From Rhytidiadelphus loreus (Eukaryota; Streptophyta; Bryopsida; Hypnales; Hylocomiaceae), in the NCBI GenBank assembly GCA_947034895.1, contig OX344763.1:41105025-41169024 (forward strand): DNA of 64,000 nt. The letters run 5' to 3'. Position 1 is the stretch's first letter. The number at the start of each line of letters is the position of its first letter. The notes under the pieces were generated by a model, which saw only the letters and a program-made list of their open reading frames with translations, was not told the DNA's origin and searched no databases. Position numbers and translations under genes: made by a program. This document shows positions 39,645 to 50,849 of the stretch, in pieces.

Positions 39645-42600
39645 TCACCTCAATTCAACTACTATGATCTCTAGTATTCTATACAGAGTCTTCATTGCTG
39701 GATGAGTTTTCCATATTGTCTGATAAAGATTATACAATTGTCCCTCCTTCATCATGTACTTGCTTAGATGTGTGAGTGATTATTTACCCACCTATAGTTA
39801 ACAACTTCACAACCAAGTTCTTGGTAATTCCTAAGTTTTTCTGCTATTGAATGCCTAGGCGTTGGTCCATTGTGCCTTCCTAGCAATGGATCTTTTCTAA
39901 CTCCTACGTATGAAAAATAAACAAAACAACAAGAAATTCTAAATAACTATAAGTTTTACCTTTTTATCTCCACTAACGAAACCACTGTGATTTTTTATTC
40001 AAAATGAATTCAGTCTTGATGTATCATTTTTAATTGATAGAACATGCTATGCCATTTCTAAAAATATAAAACTCAACTTCATTCGAGCTTTCTAACAATA
40101 GTTATGGAGGGATGAAGTTTGACCACTAATCGATTCATCAAACTTCATCCATTGATTTCTACTAATCTACCTTATAATTTTACTTGAGATTTGACTTTTG
40201 GACTCTGAACTCTATTTACTATTTGCCTTCTAATATGGTTGACTTTGGATGATTTATCTAACTTTCATCCATTTTGACCCCTAAACTTCATCCTTCCATA
40301 TCTTGGTTGTTTTAACTCGGTTTTCTAAGTGTTATATGTTTTTGGAATCCCCTAACTAAGATCTACAACTTAAACTACCTGACTTATACAAAAGTTCTAC
40401 CTTAGGCACTCTGACTTAACATTTCAATTCGGTCCTAAGCGAGAATGTCTATTTTTTATAATTAAAAATTATGAGTAAAAACTAGTAACTTACCTCGGAG
40501 TTGGCATCCTCATGTAGGTAGTTGTATACCCCTTCAAACTCCCCATCATTTGCCATGGTTTGAAATCGTTGAGTAGTTTTGCCCACGGCTTAAAGTAGGG
40601 CTGAAAATACAAAGGTAAGGCCTATTCTATTCCTTTTCTTTAACTCTTCTTCTTTCCCTTTTAAACTATTCACCTTCTATTATTTGATTCCCAAGAGTTG
40701 ACTTAGGCTTCTCAAATAATTGCTTCAAAATTCTAACCAATAATTGACTTTTGAAATCCTACAAGTCAATTATTATTCTATCCAACTTCTAATGGTCTAA
40801 ATCACTTCCTTAAGATTTTCTCACAATCTTATCAACTTCTAATTTTTGTATAACTACTCGTATTCTTCACTCCGACTTCACACTTCAATCACTTTAAGAG
40901 TTTGGGAACTCAATGCTAGGCTAGAAGAGAGAAAGAGTGGTGAGCTAGTTTCTAAACACTCATCCTTAATCAACTCGTAATCTCTTTCTAATTCCTCCAC
41001 TTCTTCTTCTAATTGCTAAACTTTTATTTTTCCTTCCTAAGTACTTTAGCTTTCGGTCTGACTTTTGACAGCTTACTACTTTTAGAAGTTTGTGATTTTT
41101 TATAGATAGAGCCTCTCAGTAGCTTTCCGAAACTATAAGACACTTGCAATTTGGACTTCCCTAGCAAAACTTATGCATGGATGAAGTTTACCTACTAATT
41201 AGTACTTCAAAATTTCATCTTCTCATAACTCCCTCATTTCAACTCGGATTTCTACGTGCTTTATGTTTTTGGAAAGCTCTCAACTTCTACTTTCAGATTC
41301 TAAAATCCAATTTATACTGTCACCCCTTTCTAAGGGTCTGACTCCACCTTGGCCTCGGCTCTAAACTAAACCTTAATACTAACTTGGAATTGATACAAGA
41401 GGGAAGTTCAAAGCTTCGCCGTAGGATGAAAAACTTGTAAAATTCTACCAAGTTCTACAAACTTAAAGCCAAAGCTTCACCGCCGTTTTGGAAGGTGATT
41501 AAATTCTATGAAGGACTTGGAAACCACAAAGCCAAAGCTCCGCCGTGCTTTGCAAAATACACAAATTCTATAAACACTTTTAAACAACCGAAGTCAAAGC
41601 TTCGCCATATTACAAAGAACGAGGAGAATACGAACAACCACGAAGGCAAGGAATTGTTAGTAAACGATAGGCTACCACATGTTAGTACTAAAACAACTTA
41701 AAACAACACTAGAGATTTTCTCCAAGCGGCATCGCCAGTCATAGGGGAAGGAAATTCTCTAGGATTAGTGCAAGGTTAGTTCACAATACAAGGAAACTTC
41801 AACTAAATACAACCTTTAACAAACAACAACAACAACAACAACTAAGCTTAAAATACTTCAACAAAAACATAAGAAGAAGATAGCTAAGCTTGAAGGGACC
41901 CCAAGTCCTTCAAGAGAGCTTTGAAAACAACAACAAAGGAGCTTGAAATGCTCCAAAAACAAGAGAATTTGGCAACGTGGCCTAAATGGCCAAAATTCAA
42001 CTAAATGGATCCAAATGATAACAAGGCGGTTCAAGAATGAACCTAAGGGGTTATTTGAGAGAAGAATGAGCCCCCTTATATACTCTTCCAAGGTGGCTCA
42101 CCTCCTCTCAATTTCCAAGCCGTAATCTTATCAACTAAGATTTTCATCCTAATCTCCAATTTTTGACTTTCTACGCTAGTTCGAAACTTTAACTTTTGGA
42201 GAAATGCTCCAAATCACAAATAGATTGCGCCATTGGCTTCAGAAGGCCATTTTTAGGCCAAGAGAAGTCCCAACCCCTTTTCTTATGCTAAAAACTCAAT
42301 GAATCCTAGTGCCAACTTAACGACCAAAAAAGGTAAAAACCCAACTTTTGGAGGTTGACTTTTCTATGAAAAATAACTAGCCTAAGCTCTTAAGTAGGTA
42401 CAAGGGAGTAAGAAAAGACCCCACTTTGACCTCATTCCGAACTCGTATGCCGCCAGAACGCCGGTCAACTCCCCGAATTAATTTAAATTTCACTGATTTC
42501 GAGGAATTTTGTTGGTTTACTGTCTTCTGGTTATCAAAATGTCTTGAAACTTGTTGGAGCATCTTATTATTATAAAAAAAACTATATTAATTTTTAGTGA

Positions 42601-44320
42601 GATTTTATCACCACCTGGATAATTACTAGAAATTTCCCATCGTAGATTTAGGCGGTTGACTATTCGGAAAAAGATCCTTCAATGATAAAAAAAACCGAGA
42701 CTTTTCATGGAGTCTCTTATGGAACTCCATGACCCAAGTACAAGCACATATTCTCACTCTTCACTTCGGGATAGCACCAATTAAATCCCTACTCGTCTTG
42801 AATTATCGGCAGTCAGGGAATCTTCCACATACAAGGGAATCTTGGCAAATCAACTTCGCTTTTGATTTTCTGACATGCTTCTAGTCCAAAAACATAATCC
42901 AGAAGCCCCAGATTCTTCCGTGGGCCCATCTTGAGAATGTAACTCATATAGGCTAACCATTGGGTTTTTTACTATTTCGTTGATAAAGTGGGGAAATTGA
43001 AACCTCTCTTTGGGAATGAACTTAGAACCTTTCTGGACTTCCCTCGGACCAATTTAGCCTTGATGAGTCATAGGTTTGGTAGGTTTTAGGCTATTTTGGT
43101 AATATTCACTCAAATCCTACTATTTACATTAAATTTGGGGTTTTTCCTTATTCACGTGTGGGTTTTAGATGAACTAAAAGGAAAATACTGTAATTATGAC
43201 CAAATACTATAATGAAATGACACATACCTATTTTGGTTTTACACTCTTTTTTGGGCTTTTTGTACCTAAAACCTAACTTAATTTTGCAAAAATTGCAAAA
43301 ATGAAAATTATGAGTCCCAACTCCCAAGTGACGAATTGGGAGCTCACAAGATGCAAGTGACCTTATTGGTTTGCCCTTCCTCTACTCCTTTTTTGCTCTT
43401 AGTTTAGACTTTCCTATGCCTTCTTTAAGGTCATGGACTAATTTTATTATCCTCGTTGAAATAGGTTGACATACATTAAGGGGTTTTTTACCTACATTTT
43501 GTCTCTTTGATGAGGAGATAACAAAAACCTCCATTACTCTTTTCTTTTTTGCTTTTTGGGACTCTTTCACCATTGGTGGTCTTGCTTTTGATCCTCCTTG
43601 ATTGATTATCTTCGTCATGTTCAACGATTGCAATGTTCCATCAAACGATTTGAGAGGATGACGTATTGGATGGCTAAAACGCCGACCAAACATTGACGCT
43701 AATGTCTCTTTCTCATCATCGCTACATGATAAAGCAGATGAATTTGGATTTACGCAAGGGTGCATTTCTTTCGAACTGCTTAAAATGGCAATCGACTTGA
43801 TTTTCAAGCTGTGAGCTTCTGGGACCATTCAAAGTTGTAGTATTGCTTGTAAATAGTGCCGATGGATGATCATTATGTGGTGGTAATTGGGAATCACGCA
43901 CAATTTGCTTCTTGCCTTCACCATTGTGAATTGGCATTGGGCTCCCACACTCTATTACATGTGGATCTACATTCAATGCTATTTCCTATGGGTTGGCATT
44001 TTGGATACTTGAAAGTCCACTATTCTTGCAATCTTGCTTGCCAATACTTCTATTAATTCAACACTTGTATTACCCACATTCGGGTTGACCTTCACCCCAC
44101 ATTGTCATTGTTTTTAGGGTTTTCTTCTGCTTGTGCCACTGTCGTGGATGGACACTCGAAAATTGGAATCACTTCTTATGTTTAGGGAGTCCCATCATCT
44201 TGCCCATTATTGACAAACGTTGCCCTATTTTCCTCCGCTATCTGTAGATGAGTGTCCTTCTTCATTGCTGGAATGTTTTTAATACTCAACAACCCGGTTC
44301 CATGAAGGTTGTCTTGTCTG
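39645..44320 (-). pseudogene. hAT transposase C-terminal region, broken by stops and an LTR-type insertion
   Basis: From right to left, 44320-43354 reads FVDGTGLL-like (as LHGTGLL), EEN, SCSDDEKETLASMFG, RPPMVKESQKAKKKR and VCQPIST, matching the C-terminal extension of the transposase pseudogene at 61800-62640. After the insertion at 39771-43348 the frame continues at 39765-39645 with SKQVHDEGGTIV and SLSDNMENSS, matching 62700-62790. Stops and frame changes occur, so it is not functional. The BED, DUF659 and dimerisation regions are absent. Confidence 0.75.
39771..43348 (-). mobile_element. LTR-type insertion with 5-bp duplication, probably non-autonomous
   Basis: The element starts TGTGAGTGATT, ends GGGAGCTCACA, and lies between two AGATG copies (39766-39770 and 43349-43353): TG...CA ends and a 5-bp duplication, as for LTR retrotransposons. 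On the minus strand, TGGCGATGCCGCTTGGAG at about 41720-41740 resembles the TGGCGAC(T)CCGCTGGGGA primer-binding region of plant Ty3-type elements. I could not resolve the two LTRs and see no gag or pol. Around 41410-41610 an AAAGCTTCGCCG word repeats about every 60 bp. Short direct repeats (TTTTAACTCGG..TTCTAAGTG, near 40310 and 41236) also occur. Confidence 0.6.
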
Positions 44321-44479
44321 ACAGGATTTCGGGTTTTTGCATCTAATAGACGTCACATGTCACATGTCGCATGTTGCATGTTGAGTTGTCGAGTTGTCGA
44401 GCATGGGCATTTTTTGTTGTAGTGTACGGATTTCAAATTTCAAATTTTTTTACCCCTTGGTAAAATGGACAGCCCTACG
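44321..44479. other. Junction between truncated hAT and TTAA-type element
   Basis: Short CATGTCACATGTCGCATGTTGC-type word repetition and GAGTTGTCGAGTTGTCGAG lie here. No homology to the 15-kb element was found past 44320. Confidence 0.4.
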
Positions 44480-45405
44480 TGACTGTGATGTGGTGTGCTT
44501 CCTACGGGGCGACCGCGGATAGGGGTGACCGCGAGTAGGCGGTGACCACAGGTAGGAGCGACCGCACGTAGGGTGATTGCAGGTCTAAAATCCAGGGCGA
44601 TCGCAAGTCTAGGGGCAACCTCTAGTCTCTAGGGGCGACCTTTGGTCCGTAGGGGCGACCTCTAGTCCTTAGAGGCAACCTCTGGTCACTAGGGGCAACC
44701 TCTTTGTTGCAATTGTCCAAAAAACCTCTCAAAACTACTATTTCTAGTACAAAGAGAAAAAAATTAATGGTATTTTTTAATATGTAACCGTAGGATCTTA
44801 AAGTACAATAGTATGACAATGTGTGGAAAAAATTTCAAACACTCTCACTACATAGATTGCAAGGTAAATGCGTTCAAAGTGAAGAAATCACATTTGTGAC
44901 ATATTGGCAAACTACTTTGAATCTTCTTAACTTAAAAAGTTTTGCATTATAGTCTTGAATTAAAAAAAATTCATCATTCAAAATTGATTTGAAAATGTAA
45001 AAAATTTAAAATTTAAAAATAAGGTGGTTTCATTCTTTAAAAAATTATTAAGTAGAAGAAAGTACATTACGGAGAGAAATTTATTTATTTATTTTTAACT
45101 TATTTGTTTAATTGTTTTGAAAAAGTTTGGAGTACAAAAGAATTCCAATCTATGAGAACAAAAAAACTTTAATTTTTAATTCAAGTTTTTGTGAATTTGT
45201 TTTTGTTCACCTAATTTATATTTAGGCTTATCGTGGTATAACTCTTGCTCTTTGGCACCAATTAAAAATCAAATTACAATCCCATAAAACTAGTAAGTTT
45301 ATCTATATCATGAAAAAATATCAAAAACTTCATAAAAAATTGACCTTATATGAAGTTGCCCAAAATCCATTTTGCAAGCTACAAAGACAATTGAGACTTT
45401 AGAGC
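44480..45405. mobile_element. TTAA-type element, copy 4, inverted, with GGGGCGACC array
   Basis: The right end GAGACTTTAGAGC lies before TTAA (45406-45409). The interior is the reverse complement of the 28174 copy (GTGGTATAACTCTTGCTC and GGCACCAATT near 45230; CTCTCAAAACTACTATTTC near 44727). The left part (about 44510-44700) is an array of GGGGCGACC/GGGGCAACC words instead of a plain inverted end, as seen in inverted form at 37800-37860. Confidence 0.65.
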
Positions 45406-45409
45406 TTAA

Positions 45410-45599
45410 CATCCTAACAATGTATTCTCTACAAGAGAAAAGGGTGTTTTAAGTACAACCTAGTAGTATAGTCCTACAATCTATGACCTTTAGGGAGATT
45501 TTTAGTAAATTTTTATTGAAAAAAAATGTATTTCTAATAAATATTTACTATAATTTGCTAAGAGGTCATAAATTATAGAACTATATTGCTAAGACCATA
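45410..45599. other. AT-rich spacer
   Basis: No feature seen between the TTAA-type element and the ~230-bp array. Confidence 0.4.
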
Positions 45600-46340
45600 C
45601 CTAAAACATTCCTTTATCTTCTAGTGATTATTCATGAGGTGGATTTTAAAATACAAAATAATGCACAAAGATTTGTATAAAAAACTTCTCCATTTGAATT
45701 CTTCTTTTTTCCAAGCATTCCTGTACTCATGAATTATTTATCACCTTCATCTCTAACTTAAAAATTAGATGGAAGGGATTTAAAGAAAAATTTCCCCTTC
45801 TGATTTAATTTATGCAAATCTCAAAGAATTACCCTATGGGTCTATAATTTATCAAGTGTATTTCAAAATACAAAATAATGCATGAAGATATTTGCAATAC
45901 CTTCTCCATTTAATTTTCTTGATTCTCCAAGCATCTTTGTACTTATGAATTATTTACCACCTTCATCTCTAATTTAAAAAATTAATGGGCAAGGGATTTA
46001 AATGAAAACTTCCCCTTTTGATTTAATTTATGCAAATCTCAAAGAATTACCCTATGGGTCTATAATTTATCAAGTGTATTTCAAAATACAAAATAATGCA
46101 TGAAGATATTTGCAATACCCTCCCCATTTAATTTTCTTGATTCTCCAAACATCTTTGTACTTGTGAATTATTTACCATCTTCACCTCTAACTTAAAATTA
46201 GAGGGAAGAAATTTAAATGAAAACTTCCCCTATGGATTTAAACAAATCTCAAATAGTCATTCTATAAGTGTATAATTTATCAAATGAATTTTGAAATACA
46301 AAAAAATAGATGGAGAGATATGTATGATCTTTTTTATTTG
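45600..46340. repeat. ~220-230-bp tandem array, second copy
   Basis: Three to four units share ATTTCAAAATACAAAATAATG, CTTGATTCTCCAAGCATC, GAATTATTTACCACCTTC and ATTACCCTATGGGTCTATAA. Two central units (from about 45850 and 46076) are nearly identical, so they duplicated recently. Same repeat as 32270-33210. Confidence 0.85.
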
Positions 46341-46764
46341 ATTTATTTCATATCATATAATCCCAATTGAATAAATGATAATGAATCATTGATATATATT
46401 TAACAAAATCGCATGTTTGCAAAACTTGAGTGTTCAATGGAAGATGACTTCTTGTCATAAAATTTATATACTAGAGTTAATTAATAGATCAAACAAGATA
46501 TTGTCAAATTCAAGCTGTACTATAGAGAATCCAAAGCAACTACATTTTTAGAAGAGCTTTTATTTTTAATAAATGAGATTAGGTGTCTAAGATATGAAAT
46601 GTGATCTCATCAGGGTCCATTTACTTAGCTCACCTAACAAGGAAGGTCCTACTATTATACCTAACAAACTAAAACAAAAATAATTGACTATAATGAAGCT
46701 GCCAATTTCTACCTTCATCACCTCAAAAATGCAATCCAACGCGTTCTTCAAGTGACTTTGCGTC
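46341..46764. other. Spacer without supported gene
   Basis: AT-rich. Nothing recognisable. It leads into the GGGCGACC array. Confidence 0.4.
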
Positions 46765-47510
46765 TTGGGCAAATTTGGACCTTTTGGGGGGTTTAAGGGG
46801 CGACTTCGGGTCTTGGGCAACCTCTCTTGGAGGAGAATGTAGGTTAGGGAAACCTTGGGTGAGGGGCAACCACGGGTGGAGGTGGAAAGAATTGCCCTCC
46901 CTTTGTCCAAAATTTGGTAAATTTGGGCCTTTGGGGGTTTCTAGAGGTGACTTTGGGTCTTGGGCGACCTCTCATGGAGGAGAACGCAAGTCAAGGCAAC
47001 CTCTTAAGGGCGGCCTCGGGTGAGGGGCGATTGTGAGTGGAGGTGGAAAGAATTGCCCTCCCTTTGTCCAAAAATTGGCAAATTTGGGCCTTTGGGGGGG
47101 GTTCTAGGGGCGACTTCAAGTCTTTGGCAACCGCTCTTGGAAGAGAACACGGGTCAGGGCGACCTCAGGTAAGGGGCAACTGCAAGTGGAGGTGGAAAGA
47201 ATTGCCCTTCCTTTGTCCAAAATTTGGCAAATTTGGGCCTTTGGGGGGGTTCAAGGGGCGACTTCGGGTCTTGGGTGACCTCTCATGGAGGAGAACACGG
47301 GTTAGGGCGACCTCCTAAGGACAACCTTGAGTGAGAGGCGACCGTAGGTGGAGGTGGAAAGAATTGCCCTCCTTTTGTCTAAAAATTGGCAAATTTGGGC
47401 CTTTTGGAGGTTTCTAGGGGTGACTTCAGGTCTTGGGCGACCTCTCTTAGAAGAGAATGTGGGTTAAAGTGACCTCTTGTGGTGTGCAACTGCAGGTGGA
47501 GGTGGGAGCC
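46765..47510. repeat. ~150-170-bp GGGCGACC tandem array, about 4.5 units
   Basis: The block GGTGGAAAGAATTGCCCT recurs at 46877, 47042, 47191 and 47358. Each is followed by TTGTC(C/T)AAAA, AAATTTGGGCC, a G-run, GACTTC(G/A)GGTCTT and GGGCGACCTCTC. The frames open across units are repeat artefacts. The better preserved partner of 35020-35560. Confidence 0.9.
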
Positions 47511-48143
47511 ATTTCTTTTAGGATATCTTTTTTTTTCACAATTTTCTAGTAGCTAAAGAAGAGATTCTAAACATCTTTCTTCTTCTTCTTTTTGATTTTG
47601 AAAGTTTCTTAATAATATCTTTTTTTCTTAGAATCTAGATATTTCATATAAATCTCAAAATATATATATTTTAAATTAATAAAAATCATTTATTATTTAT
47701 TTCCCCTCGATTTCTTTCATGACATTGGAGTTCCTAATATATATATAGCTTAATTTTTAGAAACTCCATTGGGAATGTTTATAGAATTTTTTCTTGATTC
47801 CTAGGGTCTTTATAAGGTGGTGTCTTTTTAAATTTCCCTTGTTTGTTGAATCTTCCCTAATTATAATGCAAAAATTGTTATTATAATTTGTGAGTTCTTT
47901 TTTGTAATTATGCATTGAAAATAATCAATTTGGTTATTCAATTGAAACTTTTGATGTCATTAAAAAATGAGTGATTATCACCAAAACAACATATTGGCTA
48001 ACTATATGGATTTACTGTTAAGTGCCTTGCTATCATTTTTGAGTCTCCTAAGATTCATTACAAATAACCTATTAAGGAAAAAAAGTTGAAGAATATGAAG
48101 AATTGTTGGCGGGTGGCTCTAACGTATGTATATGGGCTGCAAC
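47511..48143. other. AT-rich flank leading to the hAT insertion site
   Basis: It resembles 35650-35900 after the first array. The last ~80 nt (48065-48143) look coding: one frame reads KVEEYEELLAGGSNVCIW across to the target site and stays open past the duplication when the 15-kb element is removed. The element therefore interrupted an older coding-like sequence of the large repeat unit. Confidence 0.45.
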
Positions 48144-48269
48144 ATTCAAAGCAGGGTTGATAGGGCGTCTGGACGTGACGTTGGACGTTCGAACATCTAG
48201 AGTCCGCGGGAGTTGACCCTAGGACGTATTTTGACATACATGGCGGTAGATGGTGTCTGACCGCTGGAC

Positions 48270-48560
48270 GGGTGGACGGCTGATTCTTTCGACGGAACAG
48301 GAGCGGACGGCCCGACGGATCAGAAGTAGATGGCCCGACGGAGCAGGAGCGAACAGACCGACGAGGCAGGAGTAGACGGCCCGACGGAACAGGAGCGGAC
48401 TGGCGACCGGATCTCCGTCCGCCCGTTGGGGGCCCGTCCGCTTTTGACGGTGATCGTGCGATGTGACAGACGCCGATTTTCCACCGCTCGATCTTGCCGT
48501 CCGCCTGCGTGTCGTCTGATGCTCCCGTACGTGGATTCATGCTGTCCGACTACATAAATA
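48270..48560 (+). promoter_or_regulatory. CGGACGG array and TATA-like box upstream of gene A
   Basis: GC-rich words GGACGGCCCGACGG and GAGC(A)GGAGCGGAC repeat here in otherwise AT-rich DNA. A TATA-like CATAAATA follows at 48553-48560, about 170 nt before the ATG of gene A. The same motif type precedes the other genes of the element. Promoter role is inferred. Confidence 0.55.
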
Positions 48561-48727
48561 GCGGAGAGCACAGCTTATTTTGCCACAATCATTTTCCTTG
48601 CGGAGTGGGTGATCTAGTGCCTAAGGCTCTATGCGCCTCTTCCGTTTTGGTGTGCAAATGATTGTGATCGAATCCTAAATTGTTTCAAGTGTAAGTGCGA
48701 ATCATTAATCATTTAAGCAAGCTTACC

Positions 48728-49771
48728 ATGCCTCGCGATAACAAATCAAAGTCCAGTAAGAAGGGCAAATCCCAAGATATAAATTGGGATGATTGGGAAA
48801 ACCAAATGTGCGTAGCTGAACCGGAATGGGAAGAAGAGCCCAAAATATCTTGGAACTGCACAACGTGCAAGAAGTACATCAAAATGATGCACCTCTCCAA
48901 AATGTGATTAAGAGAACGCGCAGAGGTGCAAGTTCGCCGTTGGGAAGGACAAATTTCCACATGCCAAAGCAAACACTTTGTTCATTGATACAAGGAAGTA
49001 ACACGTTCAACTCAAATACGGGACTCCAAACCGAATTTAATGAACTATTCCAACATGACCATGGTTTGGGCGGAGATTGTACTTCACAAAGATGTAGATT
49101 GGCGCACAATTTACGGAAAAGATGTTACCCACTTGAATTGCAGTGATGCGTTACTTTATACCAGTTGGACTGGACCGAGCGATTGCATGCCAGAGTGGTC
49201 TAATCGAGGCCAGTTTGGATTTCCACCGGTTGTATTGCCGGATGCAGAAGATGAATGATCAAATGATGATCATGAGGAAAACACTCCAACACCCGCAAGG
49301 ATGGAAGAGAGGCACGAGCGTACAGAAGATCGGGAGGACATTCAATACCAACAAGAAATGCGAGAGGCAATGCAAAGAAGCCTAGAGGACCATGGTCGAC
49401 AATATGGCCATCATGGGGTGTACAGACCCGATCGTGGTGCATATGGCTCACAAGATACCCGAAGTATTTCACACTACGGTAATGACCCTCAAGGGAATTA
49501 TCACAGCTCAAGGACAAGCCACGGAACCACGCATGATTTTGAAGGTAACCAAGGAGGCTCCCAATATGACTTTACGTCTACTAGAGGTGGTTCTCATGGA
49601 CCTCAAGGAGGCCCTTCTTATGGGGGTTCAACTCAAGGAGCATCTACCCACAATGATTCAATTCCTCCTCCAACTTTTGGAGATCTATACCAAGGAAATT
49701 ATGGACAAGCAAGTGGGCAAAACAGATATGAAGACGACTACTATGGCGGAGGACCATTTCTCAATGTTTAA
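48728..49771 (+). pseudogene. Gene A: Cys/His-motif protein with Gly/Gln-rich tail; three in-frame TGA
   Basis: From ATG 48728 one frame of 348 codons runs to a stop at 49769-49771, broken only by TGA at 48905, 48986 and 49256. It starts MPRDNKSKSSKKGKSQD. Its next part aligns with the N-terminal part of gene C: CTTCKKYIKMMHLSKM with KTCKKYVKMYHINK, CQSKHFVH with CNNAHFIH, and WAEIVLHKDVDW with YVELILARKVDW. At the first TGA gene C has Trp; at the second, Arg. Both changes are single transitions. The C-terminal 150 residues are Gly/Gln/Ser/His/Tyr-rich (GGSHGPQGGPSYGGSTQGAS) and probably disordered. Family unknown. Most likely a decayed gene; stop-codon readthrough cannot be excluded from sequence alone. 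Confidence 0.65.
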
Positions 49772-50849
49772 AGGTCTACTGATACAGGCCCAAGCCAAAA
49801 AGATGACACCAAACCAGAATCTGAGGGAAGTAGATTGGAGTATTGGACTATTGTACATTTGTAAGATTGTAGTTGTCTCACAATAAAATCAAGTGATTGT
49901 AATCTCTTGCCACATGATATAGAAAGTGACAAGCATGATACAAAGATGTTGGCTTTTAACAAATAGTATTTTTCTATTTGTAAATTATGAATAAAATATA
50001 TTGTAATTAAGCCCTAAAGCCCTATGGATGTTTTTAGAAAAATGGATTTGTTCAGACCACTTCTACTTTATGTACCGTAGAAAAACATAAACATCAATTT
50101 TTTTTGGGAATTTAAACATAGTATGTTGTACATAACTTATTTGAGAGTATGGCGCAGAAATTTCAAAATTTTTGACCGCATGGATTGGAAGATATGGCAT
50201 TCTAAGCACTGCATTTGAAATTGAGAATGCCTTTAATCTCAGACAAAATTTGCTTAAAGAATTTTTTACAAATTAAAATCTGCAATTTTGGTTTAATTTA
50301 CAAGACCACAACCCAATTATGCTTTGGATTTTTAATTTCATTTAGGTTTCTAGAATAATGAATTGAAAATTGATTCAAGGAGTTCGGCACTTAAGCTTCT
50401 CCTAAACAAAATCAACTTCTCAAAACAACATATTGTATAATGGTATTATTTCAATACAAATGGTGTTGTTACTTTGTTGCCCCCCAATGAAAATTTGGGG
50501 GATTCTCTTGCATGTGTCATGTACATTTACATGATAGATCATACAATTTAGCACACCACCTTGCCAACCTAGGTGGCTAGGTACCCAACAATCCAACATC
50601 AATGATCCATGAAGAAGAAGAACTCCAAGTCTACATTTCTCATCCACCCAAAAAAGATGTTTTGTATATAAATAGTTTGTGTTCTGAAAAATACAAATTG
50701 TTCAAAATGGAAAGCCAATTTCACATATATTGGCATACATTGATGGTGCATATATATTCTATAGTTAGCACACATAGTAACGTACATCCTCACCGATACA
50801 TTTATAGTTTACTTCTATAATCTATAGTACTATGTAGCACACTCATATA
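49772..50849. other. AT-rich spacer between the convergent genes A and B
   Basis: It contains the 3' ends of gene A (plus) and gene B (minus). No further gene is supported. The short frames near 50602-50820 are unrecognisable. Confidence 0.5.

Larger units (their letters stand above)
38498..44320 (-). mobile_element. Truncated inverted hAT element, same family as the 15-kb element
   Basis: The end CAGGGTTGATGAATTTGAAC at 38498 matches the reverse complement of the right end of the 15-kb element (CAGGGTTGATGAATTTCAAC at 63310). Going inward, the terminal GGACGGACCTC region, the 3' untranslated part (about 39390-39640) and the transposase C-terminal region follow in the same order as 63310 back to 61830. 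Homology stops near 44320, so the other end is lost. Two later insertions split it: a MITE (38609-39167) and an LTR-type element (39771-43348). Confidence 0.75.

Noticed and set aside
46775..47318. Two plus-strand frames of 80-90 codons
   Set aside because: They repeat the ~150-bp GGGCGACC array and have no conservation signal beyond the DNA repeat.
48728..49771. TGA readthrough or recoding in gene A
   Set aside because: Genes B, C and the transposase in the same element are also broken, by other stops and frameshifts, so general decay explains the TGA codons better.
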